64,000 bases of DNA, taken from Paraspadella gotoi. Taxonomy: Eukaryota > Chaetognatha. Position numbers and translations under genes: made by a program. Every line of letters begins with the position of its first letter. The first letter of the stretch is position 1. The notes under the pieces were generated by a model. That model made no database searches. It was given only the letters and a program-made list of their open reading frames with translations, and had not been told where the DNA came from. The DNA is taken from positions 9,484,764 through 9,548,763 of the forward strand of contig CM119264.1 of assembly GCA_051294375.1 (NCBI GenBank). Direction: 5' to 3'. Below are positions 1-14,155 of this stretch, one piece after another.

Positions 1-230
1 GAAACACGAGGAAGTGAAGGAACTGGTGAGAAGATGATATAAATAGGAAACTTAATACGCACGATATCAATGATTAATCGAATAAAGAAAAAATAAACTT
101 TGTTTTCCCTTTTTGGGACGTTTTTCTTAATTTTATTTCTACTAGTCAATAAAACGAAACGACAATCTATCTAAAAATCATCCTCATAGATTACTTAACA
201 GAAATAAATAACTTTCGCTTTCGCCCCCAG

Positions 231-3200
231 GTGGACAAAACGGGAAACCCAGTCAACGCCTTGCTCATCCATGTCAAAAAGGGCGGGAACCTCGCCTCCT
301 TCCGAGAAATGCTGGAGAGTCTGGAGGACGCGGAGCGATGTCGTCGAGCGCCGGCGCTGGAGTACCCCCTGCCGCCGACGAGCCGTTTCAAGATGGCGAC
401 GCAGGTCAACTTTGAGACGGTCAAGTCAGATTTGGAGAAGATTCACAGGGATTTGGAGAAGTGCGATCAAAAGGCGGGAAAGGTCAGTGGAGAGTAGAGG
501 AAGTGAATGAATGAAGAAATCGAGGAATTAATGAATTATTGAACCAAGGATTGAATTAATGTAGGAATGATTAAATGAATGAATGAATGAATGAATGAAT
601 GAATGAATGAATGAATGAATGAATGAATGAATGAATGAATGAATGAATGAATCAATGAACGAATGATCGCTTGGAATTAATATTCGAATTATAACGCAGG
701 TTCTAGCCTCCGCCGATGATGTCAACCGGGAGCCCTTCAACGAAATCATGTCTAACTTCATCAGAGATTCTTACCAACGCATCGCCTGCCAAAGAAGCCT
801 CCTCGAAAATAGCCTAAATGCCTACAAGGTTCCGTTTATTGTGAATCGGACAAAGATAAAAAAATATTTATATTTAGTAAAAAATGATGCGCTATGTGGA
901 TTGTGGAACTATGCAATATTATGCTTACCGTGCCTTACAATCTACTAATAACACAGTGCATTCTACTCTTTATTCTTTTAATCATTCGGAAAGAAGCTCA
1001 GCTTTTATTTAAAACAGATATTTGACAATATCGTAAGGGATGATTGTTTGTAAAATTGGGTGGGAAAAATCGGGATTGCTTGATTGAAAATGAAAATGAC
1101 AACTCAAGTTCAACACTACAATATGTAAATGAGATTGAGAAATTCAATCTCATTAAGATCATATTAAATAATCATAATAATACAATATTTATGATATTAT
1201 ATATATATTTTTTTATAGGATCTTTGCGAATATCTTTGCTACAAACCGGTGATGCCTTCAGAATCAAACGACGGGACTAACAACAGCCTTTCCAAAATTC
1301 TTCCTCCACCAAAGGACCTTTTTGCTTTATGGGTAAGAATGATGATAGTGAGGCGACTTACCTCCGGTCTCTCTCTCTAAACCCTTCTACAATAGTAGCT
1401 TTTCAGCTTTCCTCGTAAACATTCCAGTAGAAAATAGCATTTATATAATGAAAACAAATTATTTACCGATTCGAAAACCCTCGTCACAAAGAATTAAGTC
1501 GTTGATTTAATTTCATTAATTTTATAATAACTACTTAAAAAGTTAGTAACAAAGACAAACGAGATTCTACGTTTCTGCAACGTATTTCAAATATTCAAAT
1601 ATTCAAATAAACGTGCGATATATACGTAGTACTTGAAGAAGATATACGAGGTACGAGGTTGAAATGTATGTAGTAGATAATAATGATTTCGACGTCGATT
1701 AATAAGAAAGAAAAAAATGAGGTTGTAAGTTCTTGACTTGAGATTGTTTTTACACGCCGCCGACGACGACGACGACGACGAAAACGACGACGAAAACGAC
1801 GACTCCGGCTTCACTTTGTAACTTAGGTCATCTTGATGGTTGCGGTCAATTCTCGTCACCAATTAAACAAATCGAAAGTCCCGTTCGTAAATCCTAAGGT
1901 AGAGCAAACTTCGTCAATGGGGTGGGTCAGAAGTTTGATTTGGGAACCTTCCAAATGAAACTTCATACATTTCTGAGAAAACTTTCAATGGAGCAAAATT
2001 TTCTAAAATGGCAAGAAGCATTAGTAATTAATTTTTTAATATTTATTTATAGATAGGAAATGTCAAAATTTTTTGGGGAATTTTTTATTTTTAAAAGCAG
2101 ATTCAAATAGCTTATAAAAATTATCTTACACAAAGTATGATTCTTTTTTCAATATTTTGATGATAAGTGGGTTTAAATGAGAAAAACCTTAAAAAAATCA
2201 TCATCATCATTCATCAATCGATGATTTTAAGCAGTTTTTACTAATTTTTTAGTAATAAAACATCAAAATTTTAAAAAGTTTTAATTATATTTTTTGCTTA
2301 ACTTTTTAAGCTCTATCAGAATCAATTAAAAAAACTTAAAATATACCAAAAAAATTTTTGACATTATATAGCAATATAATAATATTAATTAGCGAATTAC
2401 TCATGGTTCGGAACATTTTTGCAAAAAAATATTTTAACACAATAATTAATACCAATAATGGATTAGTTTAATGCTGTTCCCATTAAAATTTGAATTTGGT
2501 CGGCTACCGCTACCTAAGGCTTCGATCACTCCGGCCCCACAAATTTTGGCGCAGCCCATCCACGCGCCCACGCCCATCACTGTCCCCCATAAGAACCCAA
2601 ATAGCCAAAATTTGAGGCAGAATTCGCGTTGCGTTCCACCGCTGCAGCTCGCCTTCATGATCTTCTTGAATGACGGCCTGTTGAGGGTGGGGTTTTCAGA
2701 GGGAACGTGGGAGGGGTCAGTCTGTAAAGTCTCTAAAGTAAGTAAATATGTAAATAAGTAAGTAAGTAATAAGTAAGTAGATAAGTAAATAAGCTCTGTC
2801 TTCAATAGGGTCAGGATTTATCAAGCTTGATGCAACTGAAACCGGTCGCGGGATGACGAAAAGCAATGGGAGTTTTTTTTATGATTTGACAGTGAAAGAA
2901 GGTTATTTCCTAAAATTCGCGTAAATGCTTAAAAAATTTATACATTAATTATACGTTCGAAAAAGTTTAAACCAATTCATCAAATTGTCAGACAAGAATT
3001 ATTAATCGATAAAAAAATTCAACCGGTTTTGATTTAAAACCATAAATATTTTTAATTACAGGTATGACGAAAAGCGAAGATCTGTCTGTGACTAAAGACT
3101 AAAAAGCCACATGAGACAAGACTTTTTCTTGAAATTTTTCTCCTTCTTTTTTTTATTTCGTTCTTTCACTTTTTCTTTTACCTACTACTTTACTAAAATT

Positions 3201-5269
3201 TTAAGTGTTGCGCTAATTCAACTGTTAAGCATTACGTGTTTACGCATTAAAAACCTAGAGTTAGCCAGATTTACTATCTTGTGGGTTAAAAACTCATTAA
3301 ATCCAAATCCAAAAGTGTATGGTGGACTAAAAATCCACCAACCGTTCATCAGCAGCCATTGGTGCTGGAGGCAAGTCATTTGCCTCCCAACCCAAAGGTC
3401 CGGGGTTCTAGCCCGGTGGTCGTCTGGCAGTTAAGAGGGACGGGGCGCTTAACCCGCCTGTAACATGGTGTTACAGCCTGATCCGAAGCTCAGGGACTGC
3501 TTATATTGAACGGTTCTGTCACTAACACATAACAATAATTACTGTCTCTTCAAGTGAAATCATAAATCAGTCGCCATCCCCACCTACCGTCGAACGAGTC
3601 CGTCGTCCCCCTCTCTCACGCCGACGCCACCGGCGACCTCTGCCCATTTTCTCTCCGCGTAGAAAATGGCGAGAAGAAACGGGAAGACGCAAAAGACGCA
3701 GAAGGGGACGCCGACGACGACGCCGACGACTACGCCGACGGGGACCGCGAGGAGGCAGGCGAAACGGAAGCAGAAAGACGTCGAATTGGTTGTGGAGTTG
3801 AGAAGAGTTGGATTGAAGTTAATCGAAGCAAAAACGGTCGTTGGAGCGTCGCGGGATGGAGAGACGAAGGTCGCTGGAGCGACGAAGCTAACTCCGCGGT
3901 CGTTGGAGTTGGTCGTTGGAGCGTCGCGGGACGAAGAGACGAAGGTGGCTGGAGTGACGAAGCTAACTTGAAAAGACTTTGTTCTAGTCTCCTCGGAAGA
4001 TGACGAGAGAGACGATATCCTACGCGCTGACCGTCCGTGAAGGTCGAACCAAAGGAGAAGAGCGACTGCTGCAAGGAGAAGGACTATCACGAACTGAGTC
4101 CAGCAAATCCAAGTCCCTCGTTTTTCTTTTTGGCGCCTTTTCTTTTTCGCCCTCGAGAGCAGAGGTTTTCGAGATTCGTCAAGGTCGTCGTCAAATTTGT
4201 CGGGCACGGGACTGACCCAAGCCATCGCAGCCATCCCTTTGTTTTTTTTTTCCACTTTTTTTTTCCACTTTGTTTTTCCGAAATTCGGCTTTGTTCGTTG
4301 TCCGCTTCGTCGAAAGTTTGATGAGAATCTCGTCGATGTTGGAAAGAGAGAAAGAATTCCTTTCTCTCCTTTTGGATGAGTCAATAAATTTTAACCTTTC
4401 GCTCTTTCGACTCCAATTATCTTGCGATGGCAATAAAATTTACCGGATTTTCTGGATGCGATTTTTTTTTTACGCCGATTAAAACTTTTACGCTTACCCT
4501 TTGCTTAGTTTGCATTTTAAATGGTAAAGAAAGGGAGGCATTGCAGCGCCAATAGAATTATTACTTTTTAGTACAATAATTCATCATAATTGCGTTACAA
4601 AAACTGATTTATTTAACATTTGAGATAGTTTTTTATATCACATATACATACATTGTCTTTGCTGAAATAGATTATTCCAATAATTAGATTATATGATAAC
4701 GAAAATGAAAGACAATTGATATTAATAAATATCGATGTTATAAATATTAAAATCCTGTTTCTACGTATTTGGCTGATGATTTTCACAATAAAAAAAATAT
4801 ATGTCTGCCTAACGTTCTCTAACGTAAATGTCAAAACTGATTAATTTTGTCAATTATTTTAAACGTCATTTGATATTACAGGTTTTAAGAACTTTCGGAT
4901 GCTCCTAAACGAAAATTATCTGTTAATGTTGCTAAATTTTGCGTTAATTTCTTTTTTTTTTTTGAAAATTGCGTAACAACTTTTGTATTAGTTTTTATAT
5001 TCGTTTTATTTTCTTTGTATTTTTCCTTATATGACATTTTATTTTTTTATTATTTGAATTATTTTTTATTATTTTAAATTGTATTATTCAATTAGTTTAT
5101 CTTATTTTTTCAGATCGACTTTTTGGAAGATTTTCAAGTCGTTTGGGACTGCAGCACCGATGACGGGAAAAAGAAGAAAAGTCCGAAGAAAATGAAAAAA
5201 GGAGCGAATCTTCATCCGAATCCGAAGAAAGGATGGCAGACGGGGGACAACAATTCCAACAGCTTATGA
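231..5269 (+). CDS. Formin, FMN1/FMN2/cappuccino type, C-terminal part of FH2 domain and tail (5' end outside window)
   Basis: Formins nucleate and elongate unbranched actin filaments through a dimeric FH2 domain. Four in-phase coding exons are visible: 231-482, 700-828, 1219-1332 and 5114-5269 (TGA), each with AG before and GT after. The first carries a PLPPTSRF-x-x-ATQVNFE stretch leading into a charged helix. The second and third give PFNEIMSNFIRDSYQRI and LENSLNAYKDLCEYLCYKP. The third/fourth junction gives LFALWIDFLEDFQVVW, matching the end of FH2 in the FMN/cappuccino subfamily (W-x-x-F-x-x-DF-x-x-x-W). The tail after FH2 is short and lysine-rich, ending NNSNSL; in FMN-type formins a basic tail at this place binds the Spire KIND domain. 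The last intron is 3.8 kb. FHOD-type and delphilin formins fit less well because of the WxxFxxDFxxxW ending. The N-terminus, FH1 and most of FH2 lie upstream. Confidence 0.86.
575..654. repeat. (GAAT)n microsatellite in formin intron
   Basis: About 19 tandem GAAT units lie in the short intron between the formin exons at 231-482 and 700-828. They make up over a third of that 217-bp intron. Confidence 0.95.
2446..2658 (-). CDS. Candidate small membrane protein nested in the formin intron (70 aa)
   Basis: This minus-strand ORF starts at an ATG (MKASCSGG) and has one strongly hydrophobic segment, roughly residues 14-40 (FCLKFWLFGFLW, then a glycine-spaced GTVMGVGAWMGC). A polar tail rich in Asn/Ser follows (RPNSNFNGNS). 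It sits on a GC-richer island of about 220 bp (2500-2720) inside the AT-rich 3.8-kb last intron of the formin, on the opposite strand, which is the main reason to suspect coding. The upstream in-frame extension reads through a TAAG repeat and looks spurious, so the inner ATG is preferred. I recognise no family. It could be one exon of a larger gene or a chance ORF. Confidence 0.35.
   Translation of the reverse strand: MKASCSGGTQREFCLKFWLFGFLWGTVMGVGAWMGCAKICGAGVIEALGSGSRPNSNFNGNSIKLIHYWY
2741..2795. repeat. (TAAG)n-like microsatellite
   Basis: Degenerate tandem TAAG/TAAA units at the edge of the small GC-richer island in the last formin intron. Confidence 0.85.
3340..3560 (+). mobile_element. 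tRNA-derived SINE (head with A and B boxes)
   Basis: A B-box-like GGTTCTAGCCC is at 3404-3414, inside a T-arm-like CGGGGTTCTAGCCCGG. An A-box-like TGGTGCTGGAGG lies about 44 bp upstream (about 3360). The block between them (GCAAGTCATTTGCCTCCCAACC) reads like a degenerate tRNA anticodon region. It is followed by a unique body to about 3560. It lies in the formin intron in sense orientation. The poor anticodon stem and long 3' body argue for a SINE rather than a functional tRNA gene. No second full copy is in the window. Confidence 0.65.
3584..4234 (-). CDS. Candidate membrane protein nested in the formin intron (216 aa)
   Basis: This single minus-strand ORF begins MAAMAWVSPVPDKFDDDLDE, with an acidic then basic cytosolic-like segment (RAKKKRRQKEKR). 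One clear transmembrane helix follows at about residues 50-70 (ICWTQFVIVLLLAAVALLLW). Next come two copies of an 18-residue repeat, SFV(T/A)PATFVS(S/P)SRDAPTT, and two N-glycosylation sequons (NSTTNSTS). The C-terminal hydrophobic stretch is read from a GTC/GGC triplet repeat and may be chance. A longer in-frame start at 4384 exists, but the inner ATG looks better. The first half resembles a type II membrane protein; I do not recognise a family. It is nested antisense in the last formin intron. It may be one exon of a spliced gene. Confidence 0.42.
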   Translation of the reverse strand: MAAMAWVSPVPDKFDDDLDESRKPLLSRAKKKRRQKEKRGTWICWTQFVIVLLLAAVALLLWFDLHGRSARRISSLSSSSEETRTKSFQVSFVTPATFVSSSRDAPTTNSNDRGVSFVAPATFVSPSRDAPTTVFASINFNPTLLNSTTNSTSFCFRFACLLAVPVGVVVGVVVGVPFCVFCVFPFLLAIFYAERKWAEVAGGVGVREGDDGLVRR

Positions 5270-6120
5270 GACTCATTCATTCATTGCAAGATATCATCTT
5301 CCAATAGATAAAAGCTTCAAACTGAAACAGAGGCTCTTCGAATATATTAAATACTCAACGATGGCAACTATCCATCCATAGACAAATTATTTTTAGTAAT
5401 TGACGCTGATGTGTTTGAGAACTTTTATGACGGGTATTAGATTAGTAGTCATTCTGCTCCTTCAAAAGTCCTAATCAATGAGATAAAAACATTGTTACAG
5501 TTTTTCTTACGATCCAAATAATCGATACGCCACGATAAATAAATCAAAATATAGGCGAATAAAAATTAGACCTTAAATCTACTCGAATTGTTTTTACATT
5601 AGAACAAATCTTTCCAAATGACTTATCAGTGATTACACGACTTAATTAGATTATCACTGTTTGATCTCTAAATTGTGGACAACGTATTGTCAGCCAAGAT
5701 CCATGAATGAAGATCTGTGATCGAATGAACTCTCTAACTTACTGCAATAAATGTTTAGGTAACGAGTTATTGTTTTAATTTCAATCTATGTTAAACTTAG
5801 AGCAATACAAACAAAGTCCCCACTTATACATACTTCTTTGTATAGTAAGTAGCAATTTACGACAAAAAAAGAACAAATAAAATAACAGAAAATAAAGAAG
5901 AGCATCGTCCTGTTAAAGTTTACTGAAACAAAAGGTCATCGCTTGACAAAGGAGAAGCTCATCCGCGATCCGTTGACCGAATCGGGCGAAGGTGATCGTC
6001 AAGTGGGTCGATCGCACCTTCGAAGGCGTCATCCCTCGTTCGAGCGAAATGCCACGACGACAATGAACCTCCCCTTCACATTTTAAACCAACTAATTGTA
6101 ATGATGCGTTATTTGCTCGG
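5270..6120 (+). other. Formin 3' UTR and downstream AT-rich DNA
   Basis: No ORF of note. Several AATAAA hexamers are present, one at 5746-5751, so the formin transcript probably ends here. A GC-richer patch at 5940-6075 has short open frames on both strands but no recognisable product. Confidence 0.5.
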
Positions 6121-6132
6121 ATCTCTTTGCAT

Positions 6133-6156
6133 TCTCTCTCTCTCTCTCTCTTCTCT

Positions 6157-6220
<64 letters not shown>
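6133..6220. repeat. (TC)n microsatellite
   Basis: Near-pure TC dinucleotide tract with a few TTC interruptions at its left end. Confidence 0.97.
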
Positions 6221-6223
<3 letters not shown>

Positions 6224-6561
6224 TCTTCCCTTTCGACGTAACCAGGCAGGCACCTTCTCGCGCCCCAATTTATCCGTGACCCCACCCCTGCCTCCGCCCC
6301 GATCTCCGCCCCCCTCTCGCGCCCCCCTGCGGGATTGCCGCGCCGACGGGGGTTGAAGAGATTGGGGGCATCGCCCCAACGCAGCCGGCGTGGGTCAACG
6401 GCCTGAGAGGGTGGGGCGGGAGTGAAAAAAAAATAAAATAAAAAGGTAAGCGAGAAATCAAGATATAAATAAAGAATAAGATAGAAGGAAGAAATAAAAA
6501 GGAAAAACAAGAGAGAGAGAAAAAAGGAAACTAAAGTGAAGGGAAAAAAAGGCAAAAAGAA

Positions 6562-6593
6562 GGAAAGAAAGAACGAAAGAAAGAAAGAAAGAT

Positions 6594-6676
<83 letters not shown>
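6562..6676. repeat. (AAAG)n microsatellite
   Basis: About 28 tandem AAAG units, almost uninterrupted for the last 80 bp. Confidence 0.97.
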
Positions 6677-6857
6677 AGCAGTGAAGGTCAGGCCCCTCAA
6701 TAGCCGCAGGGTCGTGCATGGGAGAGCCACATGTTCTTAAATTTAAACCGAGGTCATCGTATTTTGGGAAAAGAAAGAAAAAATAGTGAGAATGATAATG
6801 TAAAGAAGAGAGGCAGAATGAGAGGGATGAGGAATGAGGATGTTTATAATGAGAGTA

Positions 6858-6929
<72 letters not shown>
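6858..6929. repeat. (GAT)n microsatellite
   Basis: About 24 perfect GAT triplets. All frames stay open through it, so overlapping ORFs (poly-Asp, poly-Met, poly-His, poly-Ile) are artefacts. Confidence 0.97.
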
Positions 6930-7131
6930 GTTTTTTTTTCCCTTTTCCTCAATTCGTGCCAACGTCGATGCATAGGAGAAATTCACACTTTGGGTAGAAA
7001 TCGGAAAAATGTAGACGAAAAGGTTTCCTTCGTTAATCTTTCATTTCTATCCCTCTATCTTTCCCCTAGATTTAATCAAAAAAAATATTTTGTCATATTG
7101 AAGATTTTTATTCATTTTATTTTTCTTATTT

Positions 7132-7132
<1 letters not shown>

Positions 7133-7224
<92 letters not shown>
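7133..7224. repeat. (CT)n microsatellite
   Basis: About 46 perfect CT units, directly followed by a GC-rich segment (7225-7440). Confidence 0.97.
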
Positions 7225-7226
<2 letters not shown>

Positions 7227-7539
7227 CAGCAGCGAAGGGTTCTGCCGCGGCGGACCTCGAGTCGTGTCAGGCAAAAAGCACCAGCAGGCGAGGCAGAAAC
7301 CGCGTCAGCCGCGATTTTGTACCCTTGGTAGATGAAGGGTTCATTGGCATGCAGCAGCGAACACGCTGACACTGCAGGAGCCGTAGCAGTAGCGGTAGAG
7401 CGGGATGCAGCAGCGAAAGCGGCAACAGAAGGAGGAGGAATGACTGACCGAATTATCCCGACCCCGTACAAGCTTCAGTCTGGTAAAGAGTTTTTTTTTT
7501 TCTTTTTTTACCCAAGTTCCAAATTAAGTTTTTCTAATT

Positions 7540-8640
7540 GAAAACGTTTTTAAAATAAATATTTAGTAAATAATAATTATAAATATTTTAAAGTATATTA
7601 AAATAAAATATGTATATTGTTACACCAATTTAATAAAATTTCATTATACAAATTACCAGGTAAAAGATAACAAATTTTAAAATATATTTATAAAAATGTT
7701 TAACAAATTAATTTTAATATTATTTAGTATAATTAAAATAATACTATATTTGAATACAATTTTATATAAAAATGTTAGTTAATATTATAATATAATATGT
7801 ATAATATAATCTTAAATTTTATTTAAAAAAAATTAATTATTTTTTAAAACTTTAAAATTAATTAAAAAAATTTTTTTAAAAGGTACAAAACTGATTTAAT
7901 TAATATTCATAATAAAAATCTAAGGTTTAGGTTTGATTAAATACATTTATATATAGTATAGATTTTTTATAGTTTTTTATAAAACTTTTACTATTAAAAA
8001 TTTTTTTAAGCAAAATTATATATTCTTTTAAGCTATCTCACTTTTGTAGATTAATTTTTTAATCCTTTTACATAATAATAATGATGCGAGACCCTGTTAT
8101 CTTTTTATCTAAACTTTTTACAATATAATTTAATAATTCTTAATTAATAAAGTAAGATAATAATATTTTTATCAACTATCAATTATTTAAAAATGTTACT
8201 ACTCTTTAAATCATATTATTTTGGCACTAATGAAGGCTTGAATTTGAGCCAAAACATGTTCGTCTATCACTAAATAAATTATTGTTGCAAAAATATTCAA
8301 ACTGTTCATTAAAATCATATTATTAAAAATATATAATGAATATAGTATGAAATTGGTACAACCAATATAAAAAATTATCTATTCATTTAATAAAATAAGC
8401 TATCTTGCCCCTGACTTTAGACAGGCTTTGGTAGTTTAAAGCCTCCATCGCTCTTATAAGATAATGACATAGCAGATTCCTGCAAGCTTTCAATCAAGAC
8501 TCTCACACAGTCTTGTTAATTAACTCACAGTGTACCTGGCTTTCCTATATATATCAATATATTATCAATATACTTTTAAAAATATTTTTTATAAATATTT
8601 AAAGATTATCAAATATATTTAGTGATTGTCTTACTACAGA
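7540..8640. other. Very AT-rich stretch, no gene seen
   Basis: Long A/T runs with no ORF of note. A short distinctive block at about 8225-8275 (ATGAAGGCTTG..GAGCCAAAACATG) has the look of a transposon 3' end but is not identified. Confidence 0.6.
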
Positions 8641-9314
8641 CTGCTTTAGAAATCCTGTGTTGGTTCGCGGCATCCTCAAGGCTGAGATATGGAGGAAGAG
8701 GAGGAGGAACAGGAAGAGGAAGATGACGAGGACGAAGAGGAGGGGGAGGAAGAGGAGCAGGCGAAGGAAGGAATACAGCGATCTCCACCTTACAATTTTT
8801 CATCTTTTTTTACTTTTTTTTCTATAGTTTTAATCTTCGTTCGGCCCGTCGCCATAAAATGAATGCTCGCATTTGCCCTGTCAATCGTCGAATAAATAAT
8901 ATATAAATTTTGTACGTCATGTAAATTTTAATATATAAGAATTAGTGTTCGTAATTTAATGAAAAAAAATAAAATAAAACCCTGCCTTGGAATAAAAAAA
9001 ACTATTTTTTTTTCTTCTCCAGAGGGGAGGGTTGAAAGTTAAGCCGATTTGGACGAAAGAAAAAAAAAAAAGGAAAGAAAAAAGAAAAGAAAAAAAAAGG
9101 CTTTTGTTCCGCGGCTCTCTTTTTGTGGTTCTCGCCATGGGCCCTCGGTCGTGAGTGAAGAGGTTTTTAAATTCTTCCTGTTCGAAAACCATTGAAGACA
9201 GAAAAGAAAAAACCTTTCCTGTCGTCGTCGTCGTCGTCCTCGTCGTCGTCGCCTTGGACCTTTAAAGTTCAAGGTTTAAATGGGAACGAGGCTTGGTAGA
9301 GCCAAACCCTCGCT

Positions 9315-9391
9315 TGCGAAATAAGTGGAAGAAAGATGAAGTAAGAAAAAAAATCCGACTCTTTTCATTTTTTTTTTTTTTTTGAGAGAGA

Positions 9392-9434
<43 letters not shown>

Positions 9435-9551
9435 CAGAGAAGAGAGAGAGAGAGAGAGAGAAGAGAGGAGAGCGTTTTCAAAAAAAAAAAAAAAAAAATG
9501 AAAAGAGTCGGATTTTTTTCTTACTTCATCTTTCTTCACTTATCTTTCGCA
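9315..9551. repeat. Inverted repeat 1 (fold-back at contig end)
   Basis: Left arm 9315-9383 (TGCGAAATAAGTGGAAGAAA..) and right arm 9480-9551 are reverse complements apart from a few one-base differences, mainly in homopolymers. The spacer 9384-9479 is a GA tract containing a GACAGAGA variant and ending GAGAGCGTTTTCA. The right arm runs straight into the 25-N gap. Most simply an assembly fold-back. Confidence 0.9.
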
Positions 9552-9576
9552 NNNNNNNNNNNNNNNNNNNNNNNNN
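9552..9576. other. Assembly gap (25 N)
   Basis: Exactly 25 Ns between two inverted repeats that have the same GA-rich spacer. Confidence 1.
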
Positions 9577-11455
<1,879 letters not shown>

Positions 11456-12200
11456 ATTTTCAAAATATATAGCTAAGGAAAACTATTGCAAAAAATCACT
11501 GCGATTTTTCTCACACAAATTTTTTTAAAAATATTTCTTTTTATTTTTTAAAAATATTTTTTAAATATTTTTTGATAATAATAAAATTAAAATATATAAA
11601 AAAATCCTCTTTTCGAGTTAATTTTTCGCTATAACTTTACAAAAAAACGATTGACGTAAATTTGCTTCGGAAAATTGATTATTTCTTTTTTTTTCATGTC
11701 CTTCCATAAAATAATAAGATGAATAAGAATTCATCTGACTCATAAAATTAATTCCGCTTTTCCTTTCAGGTCGAGAACAACTTTTCTCCTTTTCCTCGAT
11801 TTCTTCTTTCGATTTTCTTCTCATTATTTCGTTGATTATCATTTATGTATCATTGCAAGAATTTCGTTTGTCTTCCCTTTTCCATCTTCATTTCTGTCTA
11901 ACTTTCTAAACTCTGTTTCAACCCTTGTCTTCCCTAACCCTCCCTCCTTTCTGGCTTACTTCTCTCCATTCTACACATTCATACTTCTTTCAAAATTCCA
12001 TTTGAACTTTCCCTTTATTTCCTCCCATTTATGCTTTTTATTCACTTCATTTCTACCCAAGTTCCCCCTCCTAAGTTCGCAACCTTATTCTCTTCCCGGG
12101 TTTGCTTCTTCTTGATTTGCGTCGATGCGAATTTGTGCGCAGTTTTTTTTTCTTTTTTTCTTTTTTTTTTGCGTCGGTACGGAAATCGCGCTCACGTGCA
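11456..12200. other. Intergenic, AT-rich then C/T-rich, no gene seen
   Basis: A/T runs to about 11640, then pyrimidine-rich DNA. No ORF with recognisable content. Confidence 0.55.
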
Positions 12201-12208
12201 TTGACGAT

Positions 12209-12228
12209 GCGGGGAGGAGAGAGAGAGA

Positions 12229-12273
<45 letters not shown>

Positions 12274-12285
12274 AGAGAGAGAGGA

Positions 12286-12337
<52 letters not shown>
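12209..12337. repeat. (GA)n microsatellite, interrupted
   Basis: GA dinucleotides with several AGAAG interruptions. Confidence 0.95.
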
Positions 12338-12341
<4 letters not shown>

Positions 12342-12939
12342 AAGCTTTGGGACGGTCGACGTGCGTAAAAACAACAACAAGGACAACAACGACGAGAGCG
12401 CTCGAAGGAAAGGTGCTGCCAAAAGCGCAATCGTTTTGTTCCCAGAAAATTGAGTTCATTGCGAGTCAGTACGGAGTCGCGTACATATCTTTAAACGACA
12501 TTTTGCGATTTAAACGGAACGACGAGGATTTTGGTTTTTCAAAAATTACGAGACGATTAATGCAACATGAAAAATAAAAAAAATAAAAAAAAATAAAAGA
12601 CTTTTTTTAGTCACCGAGAAATATCGTAAAAAAAACTAATTACATTTTCTAAAATTGAATAGAAAGAACTAATTTAAACCGATTTGCTTAGATATAAAAG
12701 ACAACAATAGATTGTAAGACAACCAACAATAATCATCATCCCTAAGAGCTCAAATGAAAATCTCATCTTCTCCGAACAAACAAGAGATATCACACTGATC
12801 ACAGTCCAGAAACTCCTAGCATCTTCTCTCACCTTCTTGTTTTTTTTTCTCAAACATCACAGTTTACTTTTATTACTCCTAAGCTTCCCCCCTGCTCGCG
12901 ACAAATTTTGGTGACCTCACCCAATTTTGGTGAAACATA

Positions 12940-13066
<127 letters not shown>

Positions 13067-13269
13067 ACACCAACCCTTCTGGCGTTTTCCGCGACCTCCC
13101 CTACTTTTAGATCTTCTTTCTCCTCGAAAATCGTCGAAATTTTTTTTTCTAAAAATACGTTTTTCTTCTTCTCTATTCTTTTATTTTTCTTTTCCTCTCT
13201 TTTTGTACTCAATTGAGTGAATCTTCGACCGAGGTCATTTTGAGGAATAATACAAAAAGACAAAACTAG

Positions 13270-13274
13270 GAAAG

Positions 13275-13344
<70 letters not shown>
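13270..13344. repeat. (AAAG)n microsatellite
   Basis: About 18 perfect AAAG units. Confidence 0.97.
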
Positions 13345-13789
13345 TCGTTCAAGGTCGCAAGAAAACCGAGGTGCCGGTCTAACTTGAGCTTCGTTAACGG
13401 TGACAACAACAACGACGATGACGACATATTTATAAGTAACTCTTGTCTTTACGTTCTGTTACTTTCTCAATATAGATTTTTCCCATGACCCAATAAAAAA
13501 GTAATAAAACAAAGAATTCTAAAAATAAAAAAAAGTATGAAATTGAAAAAAAACTGAAACCAAATAAAGGAGAGAGAACAAAACAATTTTCTTCGATTGA
13601 CTTTCTCCCTTAACATTCCGTCGCTTTCATCGTCGTCATCGTTATCATCGTCGTCGTCGTCGTTACGAAAAAGCGGAAGCGATGAAATTTCTGCCATCGA
13701 ATCTAAAAAGAAAAGTCGTCGTTGAGATTCTTACAATGAAAAAAAAAGCCGACGGCGAAAACGAAAAACGATTTTTCTTTTTATCAATT

Positions 13790-13794
<5 letters not shown>

Positions 13795-13875
<81 letters not shown>
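13795..13875. repeat. (CT)n microsatellite
   Basis: CT tract with CTC and TTC interruptions. Confidence 0.95.
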
Positions 13876-13876
<1 letters not shown>

Positions 13877-14155
13877 TCTCCTTCTCGGCGTCGACGTCCA
13901 TATTTTATGAGTTTCCGAGTCTCATTGTAACTCAGTGTAACTCGTGATAACCCGGTGGGAGACAAAAGACTCCTTTTCTATTTCTTTCTTTTCTCTCTCT
14001 CTCTTTCCTGTTTTCTCTTTTTCTTCTTTTTTCTTTTTTTTTTTCATTTCTCCTCGACCGAAAGTCGGTGAAACGGTTTCTCTTTCTTTAATTTCCTCTC
14101 ACGCAAAAAAGTCGCAACCGTCGTGAATCTGAAAGTCTTTCCTCGCGTTGAGGGA

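Noticed and set aside
6531-6997. Poly-His, poly-Asp, poly-Met and poly-Ile ORFs
   Set aside because: Translations of the (GAT)n microsatellite in different frames.
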